NCBI GenBank assembly: GCA_964574985.1
Contig: CAZNPH010000011.1
Span: 1-64,000, forward strand
Source: CAZNPH01 sp964574985
GTDB taxonomy: Bacteria > Bacteroidota > Bacteroidia > Bacteroidales > SM23-62
DNA: 64,000 nucleotides
Direction: 5' to 3'
This document shows positions 16,735 to 25,183 of this stretch, piece after piece. The notes under the pieces were generated by a model that saw nothing but the letters and a program-made list of their open reading frames with translations, did not search any database and was not told the origin of the DNA. The position numbers and the translations under genes are program-made. The first letter of the stretch is position 1. Each line of letters begins with the position of its first letter.

Positions 16735-16833
16735 ATGAATTTTGAAAAATCTGCCATTTTGTGCAATTTCCTGATTTTTTCGGGGTTATTGAGTTGGGGT
16801 TTTGCCGGCCATACAGGCAATTATGATGAATAA
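16735..16833 (+). CDS. Possible 32-residue hydrophobic small protein
   Basis: A short open frame between kdsB and the sigma-54 activator. It encodes MNFEKSAILC followed by a hydrophobic stretch (FLIFSGLLSWGF) and the tail AGHTGNYDE. It reads like a signal peptide or a single-span small membrane protein. A TAATTTTG box ends two bases before the ATG, which would give a leaderless or near-leaderless transcript. No ribosome-binding site is visible. Nothing beyond pattern supports expression; chance is a serious alternative. Confidence 0.25.
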   Translation: MNFEKSAILCNFLIFSGLLSWGFAGHTGNYDE

Positions 16834-16879
16834 CAGTATAAGGTGTTGATGATTAATGATTAAAGCAAATAATTCCAGG

Positions 16880-18115
16880 ATGAATATACAAAGTGTCAAA
16901 CAAAGATTCGGTATCATAGGCAATCATGTGGGATTGAACCGGTCCATTGAAGTTGCCATTCAGGTGGCAGCCACCGACCTGACGGTATTGATCAGCGGGG
17001 AAAGCGGCACAGGAAAGGAATATTTTCCCCAGATCATTCATCAATACAGTGCAAGAAAGCATGGGCCCTATTTTGCTGTGAATTGCGGAGCCATTCCGGA
17101 AGGAACCATTGATTCCGAACTTTTCGGACATGAAAAAGGTGCTTTTACCGGTGCGCATGAAAGCCGAAAGGGGTATTTCGAAGTAGCCAACGGAGGCACG
17201 ATATTTCTGGATGAGATCGCCGAACTTCCCATGTCTACACAGGTAAGACTTCTGAGGGTTCTGGAATCGGGGGAGTTCATTCGTGTCGGTTCTTCAAGGG
17301 TGCAAAAAACCAATGTCCGGGTTATTGCCGCTACAAATATTGACATATTGCAGGCCCTCCAGCAGGAAAAATTCAGGGAAGATCTGTATTACCGGCTCAA
17401 TACCGTTCCCATAGCCATTCCTCCGCTCAGGGAAAGAAAAGAAGACATTTATCTTTTGTTCAGAAAGTTTGCGAGTGATTTTGCAGAAAAGAACAGGATG
17501 CCTCCCATTACTTTGACACCGGATGCAATTGAAATGCTGGAGAACTACGAATGGCCGGGCAACATCAGGCAACTCCGGAACATTACGGAACAAATATCTG
17601 TGATCGAAAAAAACAGGGAACTGGATGCAGACATCCTGTCGAAGTATCTTCCCGATTACCAGGCGATCAAGCTTCCTGCAATCTACAAAAGCCAGGAAGA
17701 ACAAAGAAGTTTCAACAATGAGCGGGAGATCCTGTACAAGATCCTGTTTGACATGCGCAATGACGTGAACGATTTGAAAAAGCTAGTGCTCGAACTTATG
17801 CAGAAGAGTCCGCAAAACGCAGAGTTGAGGGAAAACAACGAACACATCATCAACAAGCTATACCAAAGTGTAGGAGATCAGGAAGGCCAGCTGGAAGAAA
17901 CACATCGCGCACTGGATGCGGAGGGGAGCGATGATACACAGATCCATGACACAAAAGAAATACTGGAAGAATCCCTTTCCCTGGAGGATAAAGAGATCGA
18001 GCTGATCAAAAAAGCCCTGGAAAAACACAAAGGCAAGAGAAAGCATGCTGCCGATGAGCTGGGCATTTCGGAAAGAACATTGTACAGGAAGATCAAAGAA
18101 CACAATATCGCATGA
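16880..18115 (+). CDS. Sigma-54-type AAA+ transcription activator without receiver domain
   Basis: About 411 residues. Residues about 10-235 form a sigma-54 interaction AAA+ domain: Walker A GESGTGKE, the sigma-54 contact loop GAFTGA, Walker B TIFLDEIAELP, and RFEDLYYR-like FREDLYYRLN. The sensor II region is WPGNIRQLRN. A linker of about 100 charged residues follows, then a Fis-type HTH at the end (HAADELGISERTLYRKIKEH). There is no N-terminal receiver or sensory domain, so activity must be controlled by level or by partner proteins. ATG at 16880 (Met9 of the open frame) fits relatives that begin MNIQSVKQRFGI. Its stop overlaps the lptE start (ATGA), so they are one operon with lptE and secG. 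Confidence 0.9.
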   Translation: MNIQSVKQRFGIIGNHVGLNRSIEVAIQVAATDLTVLISGESGTGKEYFPQIIHQYSARKHGPYFAVNCGAIPEGTIDSELFGHEKGAFTGAHESRKGYFEVANGGTIFLDEIAELPMSTQVRLLRVLESGEFIRVGSSRVQKTNVRVIAATNIDILQALQQEKFREDLYYRLNTVPIAIPPLRERKEDIYLLFRKFASDFAEKNRMPPITLTPDAIEMLENYEWPGNIRQLRNITEQISVIEKNRELDADILSKYLPDYQAIKLPAIYKSQEEQRSFNNEREILYKILFDMRNDVNDLKKLVLELMQKSPQNAELRENNEHIINKLYQSVGDQEGQLEETHRALDAEGSDDTQIHDTKEILEESLSLEDKEIELIKKALEKHKGKRKHAADELGISERTLYRKIKEHNIA

Positions 18116-18654
18116 GGAATCATATGCATAACCGGCAGGCTGGGACAATAATCTCACGGGCGATCATACTGATTTTGCCCTTGTTGATTGCATTGCATTC
18201 ATGTAAAGTGAGTTATTCATTTACCGGTGCGAGCATTCCCCCTGAAATGGAAACCGTTTCTGTGCAGTATTTCACCAACCGTGCTTCAATTGTGAATCCC
18301 ATGCTTGCCCGGTATATTACCGATGAGCTGAAGGATAAGTTTCAGCAGCAGACCGCTCTGACCCTGGTCAATGGCATGGGTGATGCGAACTTCGAAGGGG
18401 AGATCACCCGTTATTCATCCAGGCCGATGGCAATATCAGGAAATGAAGCGGCAGCACTGAACCGGTTTACCATATCCGTAAGAATGAAATATACCAATAC
18501 ACTGGATGAGGAAATGAATTACAATGAGGTTTTTACCCACTACGAGGACTATGCCAGCAACAAAAATTTGTCCGAAGTGGAAGACGAACTGATGGAAACC
18601 ATCATCGAACAGATCATTGAAGATATTTACAACCGTGCTTTTGTAAATTGGTAA
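18112..18654 (+). CDS. lptE: LptE-like outer-membrane LPS assembly lipoprotein
   Basis: A 180-residue lipoprotein: an N-terminal hydrophobic stretch (IILILPLLIALHSC) ends in a lipobox with Cys at about residue 31. The following CKVSYSFTGASIPPEMETVSV matches the Bacteroidota LptE type, in which the plug protein of the LptD/E translocon starts with this pattern. The C-terminal helix (LMETIIEQIIEDIYNRAFVNW) is also typical. The start overlaps the sigma-54 activator stop by 4 bases. Together with kdsB it suggests an LPS-bearing outer membrane. LptD itself is not in this window. Confidence 0.85.
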   Translation: MRNHMHNRQAGTIISRAIILILPLLIALHSCKVSYSFTGASIPPEMETVSVQYFTNRASIVNPMLARYITDELKDKFQQQTALTLVNGMGDANFEGEITRYSSRPMAISGNEAAALNRFTISVRMKYTNTLDEEMNYNEVFTHYEDYASNKNLSEVEDELMETIIEQIIEDIYNRAFVNW

Positions 18655-19274
18655 TGGATGGATATCCTATGATAAGCAAAACCAGCATAACGGAATATGT
18701 CAGGGACCCGGGAAAAATAGAGGGCAATGCCCTTGATCAGCTGGAAGGGCTTCTGGTTGTGTATCCCTATTTTCAGACCGCTCATATGTTGCGGTTGTAC
18801 AAACTCAAAACGACTGATCGCCTTGATTTCACGGAAAAACTACGATACTCTTCCATGTTCATCGGCGATCGCGGGATCCTTTATGATCTGCTGCACAGTG
18901 AAAGCTATGCTTTTCGCAGGCCGGTTCCTGAAGAAGAAAGAAAAGGGACAACGGAAGTTACGGAGAAAGAGCCGGGTCCGCCGGTTAAAAAAGAACGCCA
19001 GTGGGAACTGATTGACGATTTCATCCGGGAAGACCCGCGTATCAGGCCGGAACCCGCTTACGAAGAAGAGCCGGAAGACATATCTGAAAAAAGTGTTGAA
19101 AACCATGAAGGTTTTATGACCGAAACCCTGGCCAGGATATATCTGAACCAGAAGAATTATAAAAAGGCCATCGTGATTTATGAAAAGCTCAGCTTGAAAT
19201 ATCCGGAAAAAAGTACTTACTTTGCGTCTCAGATTGAGCAGATTAAGAAAAGATTGATCGATAACCATCTATAA
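18654..19274 (+). CDS. Conserved protein of the lptE-secG interval with C-terminal TPR-like helices
   Basis: A protein of about 206 residues commonly found between lptE and secG in Bacteroidota. The N-terminal part (about 15-85) has LLVVYPYFQTAHMLRLYKLK, a helical pair also seen in relatives. The middle (85-150) is charged and probably disordered (PEEERKGTTEVTEKEPG). The C-terminal 50 residues (ETLARIYLNQKNYKKAIVIY, then EKLSLKYPEKSTYFASQI) look like a TPR unit. The ATG at 18654 overlaps the lptE stop; the TTG at 18648 is less likely. No signal peptide. Function unknown; an accessory role to envelope or secretion is only guilt by association. Confidence 0.75.
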   Translation: MDGYPMISKTSITEYVRDPGKIEGNALDQLEGLLVVYPYFQTAHMLRLYKLKTTDRLDFTEKLRYSSMFIGDRGILYDLLHSESYAFRRPVPEEERKGTTEVTEKEPGPPVKKERQWELIDDFIREDPRIRPEPAYEEEPEDISEKSVENHEGFMTETLARIYLNQKNYKKAIVIYEKLSLKYPEKSTYFASQIEQIKKRLIDNHL

Positions 19275-19286
19275 TTTGTCAGAACT

Positions 19287-19655
19287 ATGTATTATATACT
19301 ATCTGTATTGATCATTGTGGTTTGCTTCCTGCTGGTCCTGATCGTTCTTGTCCAGAATTCCAAGGGAGGGGGATTGGCTTCCAATTTCCAGTCCTCCAAC
19401 CAGTTCATGGGTGTAAGAAGAACCACGGATTTTCTGGAAAAGGCTACCTGGACCCTGGCCGGTGCACTCGTTGTTTTTTCCATCCTGGCCAGTATGACCA
19501 TTCCCCGGATTGCAGAAGAACAAAAGTCAGTCATTGAAGATCAGATTGAAAATGCTGTAGATCCCAATGCAATTCCCAGTTTTCCCACACCAATGCCGGA
19601 AGAAAGCACCGGACCCGCTACAGAAGGCGAAGGTGAAGGAGAAAGCTCCCAATAA
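19287..19655 (+). CDS. secG: Preprotein translocase subunit SecG
   Basis: A 122-residue SecG, part of the SecYEG inner-membrane channel. Two membrane segments are visible: YYILSVLIIVVCFLLVLIVL and WTLAGALVVFSILASMTIP. The intervening loop has the signature VQNSKGGGLASNF and QFMGVRRTTDFLEKATW. A low-complexity Glu/Gly/Pro tail (EESTGPATEGEGEGESSQ) is common in Bacteroidota SecG. It is the last gene of the sigma-54 activator-lptE-TPR-secG cluster and is followed by a hairpin terminator. Confidence 0.94.
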   Translation: MYYILSVLIIVVCFLLVLIVLVQNSKGGGLASNFQSSNQFMGVRRTTDFLEKATWTLAGALVVFSILASMTIPRIAEEQKSVIEDQIENAVDPNAIPSFPTPMPEESTGPATEGEGEGESSQ

Positions 19656-19696
19656 GCAGGGGAATATGCCGGTATTGCTGTATGGGCGTGTCAGGT

Positions 19697-19719
19697 TGTC
19701 AGATGGCTGACAGGTTTTT
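19697..19719 (+). terminator. Rho-independent terminator after secG
   Basis: TGTCAG (19697-19702), loop ATGG, CTGACA (19707-19712), then GGTTTTT. A further TGTCAG copy lies 8 bases upstream. Confidence 0.75.
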
Positions 19720-19925
19720 CGTTTATTTGGGGACCACATCTACAATTTTTATAACAATCAGATAATCAATAGTTTGTCATCGGCAAAAACCTGTTTGCAT
19801 TCCAGCTGTCAAGCCAATTTGTCTTTGTTCAGTTCAATATATCCTTTGTAGCTGTATTTGGCATGAATTCTGAGAGGGGACATCACGAATATGGATCATA
19901 TGTTTAACCTAAATAGTTACTTAAA
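19720..19925. other. groES upstream region
   Basis: About 200 bases with no ORF. A loose promoter-like arrangement, TTTG (19818-19821) and TATCCTTTG (19840-19848), has the right spacing but one extra base in the -7 box. No CIRCE element is seen. Confidence 0.35.
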
Positions 19926-20204
19926 ATGGGAGATATTAAAATTAAACCATTAGCTGATCGGGTCATGATCGAACCTATGGAAGCTGAAGAAAAAACTGCC
20001 AGCGGAATCATCATTCCGGACACGGCCAAGGAAAAACCCCAGAAGGGAACCGTTGTTGCCGTTGGCCCGGGTACCAAGGATGAAAAAATGGAACTCAAAC
20101 AGGGAGATGTTGTCCTGTACGGCAAGTATGCCGGTACTGAACTCACCGTTGACGAAAAGGATTATCTGATGATGAAGCAATCCGATGTTTTGGCAATTAT
20201 CTGA
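19926..20204 (+). CDS. groES: Co-chaperonin GroES
   Basis: A 92-residue GroES, the cap of the GroEL folding chamber. It opens with IKPLADRVMIEPMEAEEKTA and contains the mobile-loop region GIIIPDTAKEKPQKG and VVAVGPGTKDEK, then GDVVLYGKYAGTEL. Length is normal (most are 90-100). It is followed by groEL after 47 bases, the usual order. Confidence 0.97.
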   Translation: MGDIKIKPLADRVMIEPMEAEEKTASGIIIPDTAKEKPQKGTVVAVGPGTKDEKMELKQGDVVLYGKYAGTELTVDEKDYLMMKQSDVLAII

Positions 20205-20251
20205 CAAGCCGGAGAACAATCACATTTAAAAATCATAAAAAAACGAAAAAA

Positions 20252-21898
20252 ATGGCAAAGATTATTAAGTTTAATATTGAAGCAAGAGACAAGCTGAAAA
20301 AGGGTGTGGATATCCTTACCGATGTTGTCAGGGTCACGCTGGGGCCCAAAGGACGGAATGTTGTGATCGAAAAGAAATTCGGTGCACCGCAGGTTTCCAA
20401 GGACGGTGTTACCGTAGCCAAGGAAATTGAACTGAAAGAAGAATTTGAAAACGTAGGAGCACAGCTCGTCAAGGAAGTGGCCTCAAAAACCAACGATGAT
20501 GCGGGTGACGGAACCACCACGGCCACCCTCCTGGCACAGAGCATAATCAATGTCGGAATGCGGAATGTGACGGCCGGTGCCAATCCCATGGATCTGAAAA
20601 AGGGCATCGACAAAGCCGTTGCCGAAGTGATCAGGCACCTGAGAAGCCAGTCCCATGAAGTAGGGGATGACATCGAGAAAATCAAACAGGTGGCCGCGAT
20701 ATCCGCCAACAATGACAACGAGATCGGAAGGCTCATCGCGGAAGCCATGAGCAAAGTCAAAAAAGAAGGGGTGATCACCGTGGAGGAAGCCAAAGTATCG
20801 GATACTTATGTTGAAGTGGTTGAAGGGATGCAGTTTGACCGGGGTTATATCTCCCCGTATTTTGTGACCGACACCGATAAGATGGAAGCGGTCATGGAGA
20901 ATCCTTACATTCTGCTGTTTGACAAGAAGATCTCCGTGATGAAGGATCTGCTTCCCATACTGGAAACAACCGCCCAGAGCGGGGCTCCTTTGCTGATCGT
21001 TGCCGAGGACATCGACGGTGAGGCTCTGGCCACATTGGTGGTCAACAAACTGAGGGGATCCCTTAAGGTTGCAGCCGTAAAGGCTCCGGGATTCGGTGAC
21101 CGCAGGAAGGAAATGCTGGAAGACATTGCCATTCTTACCGGAGGGGCCGTAATATCGGAAGAGAAGGGACTGAAGCTGGAAAACACGAACATCGAAATGC
21201 TTGGCAAAGCAGAAAAGATCACCATCGACAAGGACAATACCACCATCGTCAATGGTGCCGGAGACAAGAAAAATATCGATGCAAGGGTTAATCAGATCAA
21301 GACCCAGATTGAAAATACCACTTCGGACTACGATAAGGAGAAGTTGCAGGAAAGACTGGCCAAGCTGGCTGGCGGTGTAGCCGTACTGTATGTCGGTGCT
21401 GCATCGGAGGTTGAAATGAAAGAAAAGAAAGACCGGATGAACGATGCACTGAGCGCCACCAGGGCAGCTGTTGAAGAAGGCATTATTCCCGGTGGCGGCG
21501 TGGCTTATATCAGGGCGGTTGAGGCTCTGGAGAAGCTGAAAGTGGAAAACCAGGACCAGACCACCGGTGTGAATATTGTAAGAAGGGCACTTGAAGAACC
21601 TCTGCGGCAGATCGTTGAGAATGCCGGAGTTGACGGTTCGGTGGCTGTTCAGAGGATCAGGGATGAAAAAGACGATTTCGGGTACAATGCCAGAACCAAC
21701 AAGTACGAACCTCTGTACCAGGCCGGTGTGATCGATCCGACCAAAGTGGCCAGGATCGCGCTTGAAAATGCGTCTTCCATTGCCGGGATGTTCCTGACCA
21801 CCGAATGTGTACTGGTCGATGAACCTGAAAAAGAATCTGCCACACCTCCTGGTGGTGGCGGCATGCCCGGTGGAGGAATGGGTGGTGGAATGATGTAA
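20252..21898 (+). CDS. groEL: Chaperonin GroEL
   Basis: A 548-residue GroEL, the 14-subunit ATP-driven folding chamber. N-terminal KFNIEARDKLKKGVDIL, the ATP-binding block TLGPKGRNVVIEKKFG, DGTTTATLLAQ and the C-terminal GGM-type tail (PGGGGMPGGGMGGGMM) are all present. The sequence appears complete and canonical. It is co-transcribed with groES and ends at a strong terminator that also precedes lepA. Confidence 0.98.
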   Translation: MAKIIKFNIEARDKLKKGVDILTDVVRVTLGPKGRNVVIEKKFGAPQVSKDGVTVAKEIELKEEFENVGAQLVKEVASKTNDDAGDGTTTATLLAQSIINVGMRNVTAGANPMDLKKGIDKAVAEVIRHLRSQSHEVGDDIEKIKQVAAISANNDNEIGRLIAEAMSKVKKEGVITVEEAKVSDTYVEVVEGMQFDRGYISPYFVTDTDKMEAVMENPYILLFDKKISVMKDLLPILETTAQSGAPLLIVAEDIDGEALATLVVNKLRGSLKVAAVKAPGFGDRRKEMLEDIAILTGGAVISEEKGLKLENTNIEMLGKAEKITIDKDNTTIVNGAGDKKNIDARVNQIKTQIENTTSDYDKEKLQERLAKLAGGVAVLYVGAASEVEMKEKKDRMNDALSATRAAVEEGIIPGGGVAYIRAVEALEKLKVENQDQTTGVNIVRRALEEPLRQIVENAGVDGSVAVQRIRDEKDDFGYNARTNKYEPLYQAGVIDPTKVARIALENASSIAGMFLTTECVLVDEPEKESATPPGGGGMPGGGMGGGMM

Positions 21899-21923
21899 AA
21901 ACAGATTTTATTGATCATAAAGG

Positions 21924-21953
21924 AAGGTGTCTCAAAAAGGCACCTTTTTTTTT
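21924..21953 (+). terminator. Rho-independent terminator after groEL
   Basis: AAGGTG (21924-21929) pairs with CACCTT (21941-21946), followed by nine T residues. Confidence 0.85.
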
Positions 21954-21956
21954 CCC

Positions 21957-21964
21957 TATCTTTG
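21957..21964 (+). promoter_or_regulatory. Bacteroidota -7 box upstream of lepA (TATCTTTG)
   Basis: TATCTTTG exactly matches TAnnTTTG. It sits right after the groEL terminator and predicts a leader of about 20 bases before the lepA ATG at 21989. A -33 TTTG is not visible. Confidence 0.6.
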
Positions 21965-21988
21965 TAGCTCGAAAATCCCGCCGGTACA

Positions 21989-23773
21989 ATGAAAAACATC
22001 AGGAACTTTTGCATTATTGCACATATCGACCATGGGAAAAGTACGCTGGCAGACCGGTTGCTCGAAAAGACCCATACCATTTCCGAAAGGGAATACAAGG
22101 ACCAGGTGCTGGACAACATGGACCTGGAGCGGGAACGGGGCATCACCATTAAAAGCCATGCCATTTGCATGGCCTATGAATGCTCGGGGGAACAATATAT
22201 TTTCAACCTGATCGATACCCCGGGACATGTTGATTTCACCTATGAAGTGTCCCGGGCCCTGAAATCCTGCGAAGGAACTTTGCTGGTGGTGGATGCATCC
22301 CAGGGAATCCAGGCCCAGACCATATCAAATCTGTATATGGCCCTGGATCACGACCTGGAGATTATTCCGGTCATGAACAAGATGGATCTGGAAAATGCAA
22401 TGAAGGAAGAAGTACAGGACCAGATCATCGATCTGATCGGATGCAAAAGAGAAGATATTATTCTGGCCAGCGGCAAGACAGGTGCCGGTGTGGATGAGAT
22501 ACTTCAGGAAATTGTAAACAGAATACCCCCCCCAAAAGGGGATCCGGATGCGCCCCTGCAGGCATTGATTTTTGATTCAATGTTCAATTCATACCGGGGC
22601 ATCATCGCTTATTTCAGGATATTCAACGGCTGCATCACAACAAATGATTTTGTAAAATTCGTAGTCACCGGAAAGAAGTATCATGCCGATGAGATCGGCA
22701 CTTTGCGGCTGGGTATGGAACCCAGGGAATCACTGAGTGCGGGCATGGTTGGTTACATCATATCCGGTGTCAAGGAATCCCGGGAAGTAAGGGTCGGGGA
22801 CACCATTACCCATGTGGACAGACCTTGCGAAAAAACCATCCCGGGATTTAAGGATATCAAACCCATGGTATTCGCAGGCATTTATCCAGTGGATGCAGAC
22901 GACTACGAGGATCTCAGGGCATCCATGGAAAAACTGCAATTGAACGATGCGTCGCTGTATTATGAACCCGAATCATCCGTTGCCCTGGGATTCGGCTTCC
23001 GTTGCGGATTTCTCGGATTGTTGCATATGGAGATCATTCAGGAACGTCTTGACCGCGAATTTGACATGAATGTAATCACCACGGTTCCCAACGTATCCTA
23101 CAGGGTAACCACCCGTGGAGAGATCCTCGAGGTGCACAATCCTTCCGGATTGCCGGAACCAACCCACGTTGAGAATATTGAAGAGCCCTATATTACAGCC
23201 CAGATCATTACCAAGGCAGATTTTGTGGGGCCCATAATGAAATTGTGTATCGATAAAAGGGGGACACTCAAGAACCAGGTTTATCTTACCAGTAACCGGG
23301 TAGAGATCACTTTTGAAATACCTCTGGCAGAAATCGTTTTTGACTTTTATGACAAATTAAAAAGCATTTCCAAAGGATATGCATCCTTCGATTACTATCA
23401 GTCAGGTTACCGCAAAGCCAATCTGGTCCGTCTCGACATACTGCTTAACGGCGAAATGGTCGATGCCCTTTCCGCCCTCATGCATCGCGATAATGCCTAT
23501 GATTTCGGTAGAAGAATGTGTATCAGGCTGAAAGAACTGATCCCCAGACAACAATTTGACATTGCCATACAGGCAGCCATCGGTTCCAGGATCATTGCCC
23601 GGGAAACGGTCAGGGCTGTGAGAAAGGATGTCACTGCAAAATGTTACGGAGGGGACATTACCCGTAAACGAAAATTGATTGAAAAGCAGAAAAAAGGCAA
23701 GAAGCGGATGCGTCAGGTTGGCAACATCGAAGTTCCCCAGCAAGCATTTCTGGCAGTTCTGAAAATGGATTGA
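21989..23773 (+). CDS. lepA: Elongation factor 4 (LepA)
   Basis: A 594-residue translational GTPase that acts on the ribosome during elongation and assembly. G1 motif AHIDHGKST, G2 region GITIKSHAI, G3 DTPGHVDF, and G4 NKMD (VMNKMDLENA) are all visible near the N-terminus. The C-terminal LepA-specific region includes KSISKGYASFDYYQ and KRMRQVGNIEVPQQAFLAVL. Full length. A run of eight C (about 22526-22533) encodes IPPPK and does not disturb the frame. Convergent with a lipoprotein gene, 3-base gap. Confidence 0.98.
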   Translation: MKNIRNFCIIAHIDHGKSTLADRLLEKTHTISEREYKDQVLDNMDLERERGITIKSHAICMAYECSGEQYIFNLIDTPGHVDFTYEVSRALKSCEGTLLVVDASQGIQAQTISNLYMALDHDLEIIPVMNKMDLENAMKEEVQDQIIDLIGCKREDIILASGKTGAGVDEILQEIVNRIPPPKGDPDAPLQALIFDSMFNSYRGIIAYFRIFNGCITTNDFVKFVVTGKKYHADEIGTLRLGMEPRESLSAGMVGYIISGVKESREVRVGDTITHVDRPCEKTIPGFKDIKPMVFAGIYPVDADDYEDLRASMEKLQLNDASLYYEPESSVALGFGFRCGFLGLLHMEIIQERLDREFDMNVITTVPNVSYRVTTRGEILEVHNPSGLPEPTHVENIEEPYITAQIITKADFVGPIMKLCIDKRGTLKNQVYLTSNRVEITFEIPLAEIVFDFYDKLKSISKGYASFDYYQSGYRKANLVRLDILLNGEMVDALSALMHRDNAYDFGRRMCIRLKELIPRQQFDIAIQAAIGSRIIARETVRAVRKDVTAKCYGGDITRKRKLIEKQKKGKKRMRQVGNIEVPQQAFLAVLKMD

Positions 23774-23776
23774 TCT

Positions 23777-24430
23777 TTACCGGGTCTTGACCTTGACATC
23801 CAGAATATCAGGATTTCTGCTTATTTCCAGAAAGTTGGATTCTGTGGTGACGGTATGTCCGTTTGGAGATTTAGTCCAGTCTCCCTCAGACCTGACCCGC
23901 CGGACCCGCCGTTCAAAACCAAGTTGTACGCGGTATATGATGTCCCTGAACAGTTCGGCCGATTCATCGGTTTCATCAATCCTGCCCAGCAGGTTTGATG
24001 AAGTCAGCCGGCTGTCCGTTTTATGTTCCCGTATGATCTTTCGTCTTTTCCTTTTAAAATAAGCGTGATAAGTTTCCTCTTTCCCGTTGAGCAATTGATT
24101 CAGGGCTTTGTTCAGGGCATTTATATCACTGAATTCATACTGAATGCCGAAAACGAAGGGTTCTTCATCATGTGTACTGGCAATATGGCTGATGCCCTGA
24201 ATATCCCGGAGACGGTCACTGGCTTCCATAAACATGTTGTCCAGATGGAAACGTTTGTGGCTAAGGGTATCCCCGGCAGCATCAAGCATGTTGACCAGGT
24301 CCCGGATGTCTATGCTGTATTCCATGGTCCCTGATCCGTCGCGGTTGAAATGATATTTTTCCTTAATGGTCAGGCAACCGGGCAGGATGACCGCTGCAAG
24401 GAAAAATATGAAAAAAAGGGTTTGCTTCAC
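23777..24430 (-). CDS. Hypothetical lipoprotein
   Basis: A 217-residue predicted lipoprotein: the N-terminal stretch FFIFFLAAVILPGC ends in a lipobox (Cys19). The mature part begins LTIKEKYHFNRDGSGTMEYS and is mostly charged with a basic segment (FKRKRRKIIREHK). No known domain recognised; the beginning resembles proteins that model the envelope of Bacteroidota with a repeated DGSGTM pattern. The start codon is GTG. It follows the two-component genes on the same strand, 55 bases downstream, and could be part of that operon. Confidence 0.7.
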   Translation of the reverse strand: MKQTLFFIFFLAAVILPGCLTIKEKYHFNRDGSGTMEYSIDIRDLVNMLDAAGDTLSHKRFHLDNMFMEASDRLRDIQGISHIASTHDEEPFVFGIQYEFSDINALNKALNQLLNGKEETYHAYFKRKRRKIIREHKTDSRLTSSNLLGRIDETDESAELFRDIIYRVQLGFERRVRRVRSEGDWTKSPNGHTVTTESNFLEISRNPDILDVKVKTR

Positions 24431-24485
24431 GAATTGATGACATTTGCCGGCATGAATTTACAAAAATAGGTTTAAATCTCCGGTA

Positions 24486-25178
24486 TCAGACGATCAGTTT
24501 GAAACCTTTTCCGTGAATGTTCAGGATCCGCACAGAGGGGTCTTTTTCCAGGTATTTTCTGAGTCTGGTGATGTAGACATCCATGCTTCTTGCATTGAAA
24601 TAACTGTCATTGCTCCAGATGGTACGGAGTGCATAATCACGTTCCAGCAGGTTATTGGAATTGTTGCAAAGCAGTTTGAGCAATTCGGTTTCCTTGGTGG
24701 TCAGTTTATGTTCATCCCCGTCGCGGATGAGTAATTGCTTTCGTGTATCGAATGTATATTCCCCGATGCTGTAAATGCGCTGGTTGCTTGCATTGTGGTT
24801 GTTTTTTGATCTTCTCAGCACGGCTTCGATTCTCATCAGAAGCTCTTCCATGTTGAAGGGTTTGGTGATATAGTCGTCCCCCCCGAGGGTAAAACCCCGC
24901 AAAACATCTTCTTTCATGGATTTTGCGGTCAGGAAGATGATGGGAATGTCCCGGTTGATCATGCGGATATCGCGTGCTACCGTGAAACCATCCATGACCG
25001 GCATCATGATGTCCAGGATCAGAAGATCACAGGGGTGTTCCTTGAAGTGATTGTATGCCTTTTCTCCGTTTGTAACCCAATGAGTTTCAAAGGATTTGGC
25101 CTGCAGATATTCCCTGAGCAGGCTCCCCAGGTTCTCATCGTCCTCGGCAAGCAGTACGCGGTGCTTTTTTTGTTCCAT
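24486..25178 (-). CDS. OmpR-family response regulator (RprY-like)
   Basis: A 230-residue regulator. The receiver domain (about 7-120) has the acidic pair EDDE, the phospho-acceptor in DLLILDIMMPVMDG (Asp55 or near), the Thr in FLTAKSMKED and the Lys in DDYITKPF. The C-terminal winged helix (about 135-228) has LTTKETELLKLLCNNSNNLL and MDVYITRLRKYLEKD. This domain pattern is the OmpR/PhoB class; the RprY label is inferred from the paired kinase in Bacteroidota. Its start lies 5 bases after the kinase stop, so the two are co-transcribed. Confidence 0.92.
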   Translation of the reverse strand: MEQKKHRVLLAEDDENLGSLLREYLQAKSFETHWVTNGEKAYNHFKEHPCDLLILDIMMPVMDGFTVARDIRMINRDIPIIFLTAKSMKEDVLRGFTLGGDDYITKPFNMEELLMRIEAVLRRSKNNHNASNQRIYSIGEYTFDTRKQLLIRDGDEHKLTTKETELLKLLCNNSNNLLERDYALRTIWSNDSYFNARSMDVYITRLRKYLEKDPSVRILNIHGKGFKLIV

Positions 25179-25183
25179 TCCCT

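Noticed and set aside
22520..22545. Run of eight C in lepA as a possible phase-variation site
   Set aside because: It encodes conserved PPPK residues in frame and core translation genes are not phase-variable; no sign of alteration.
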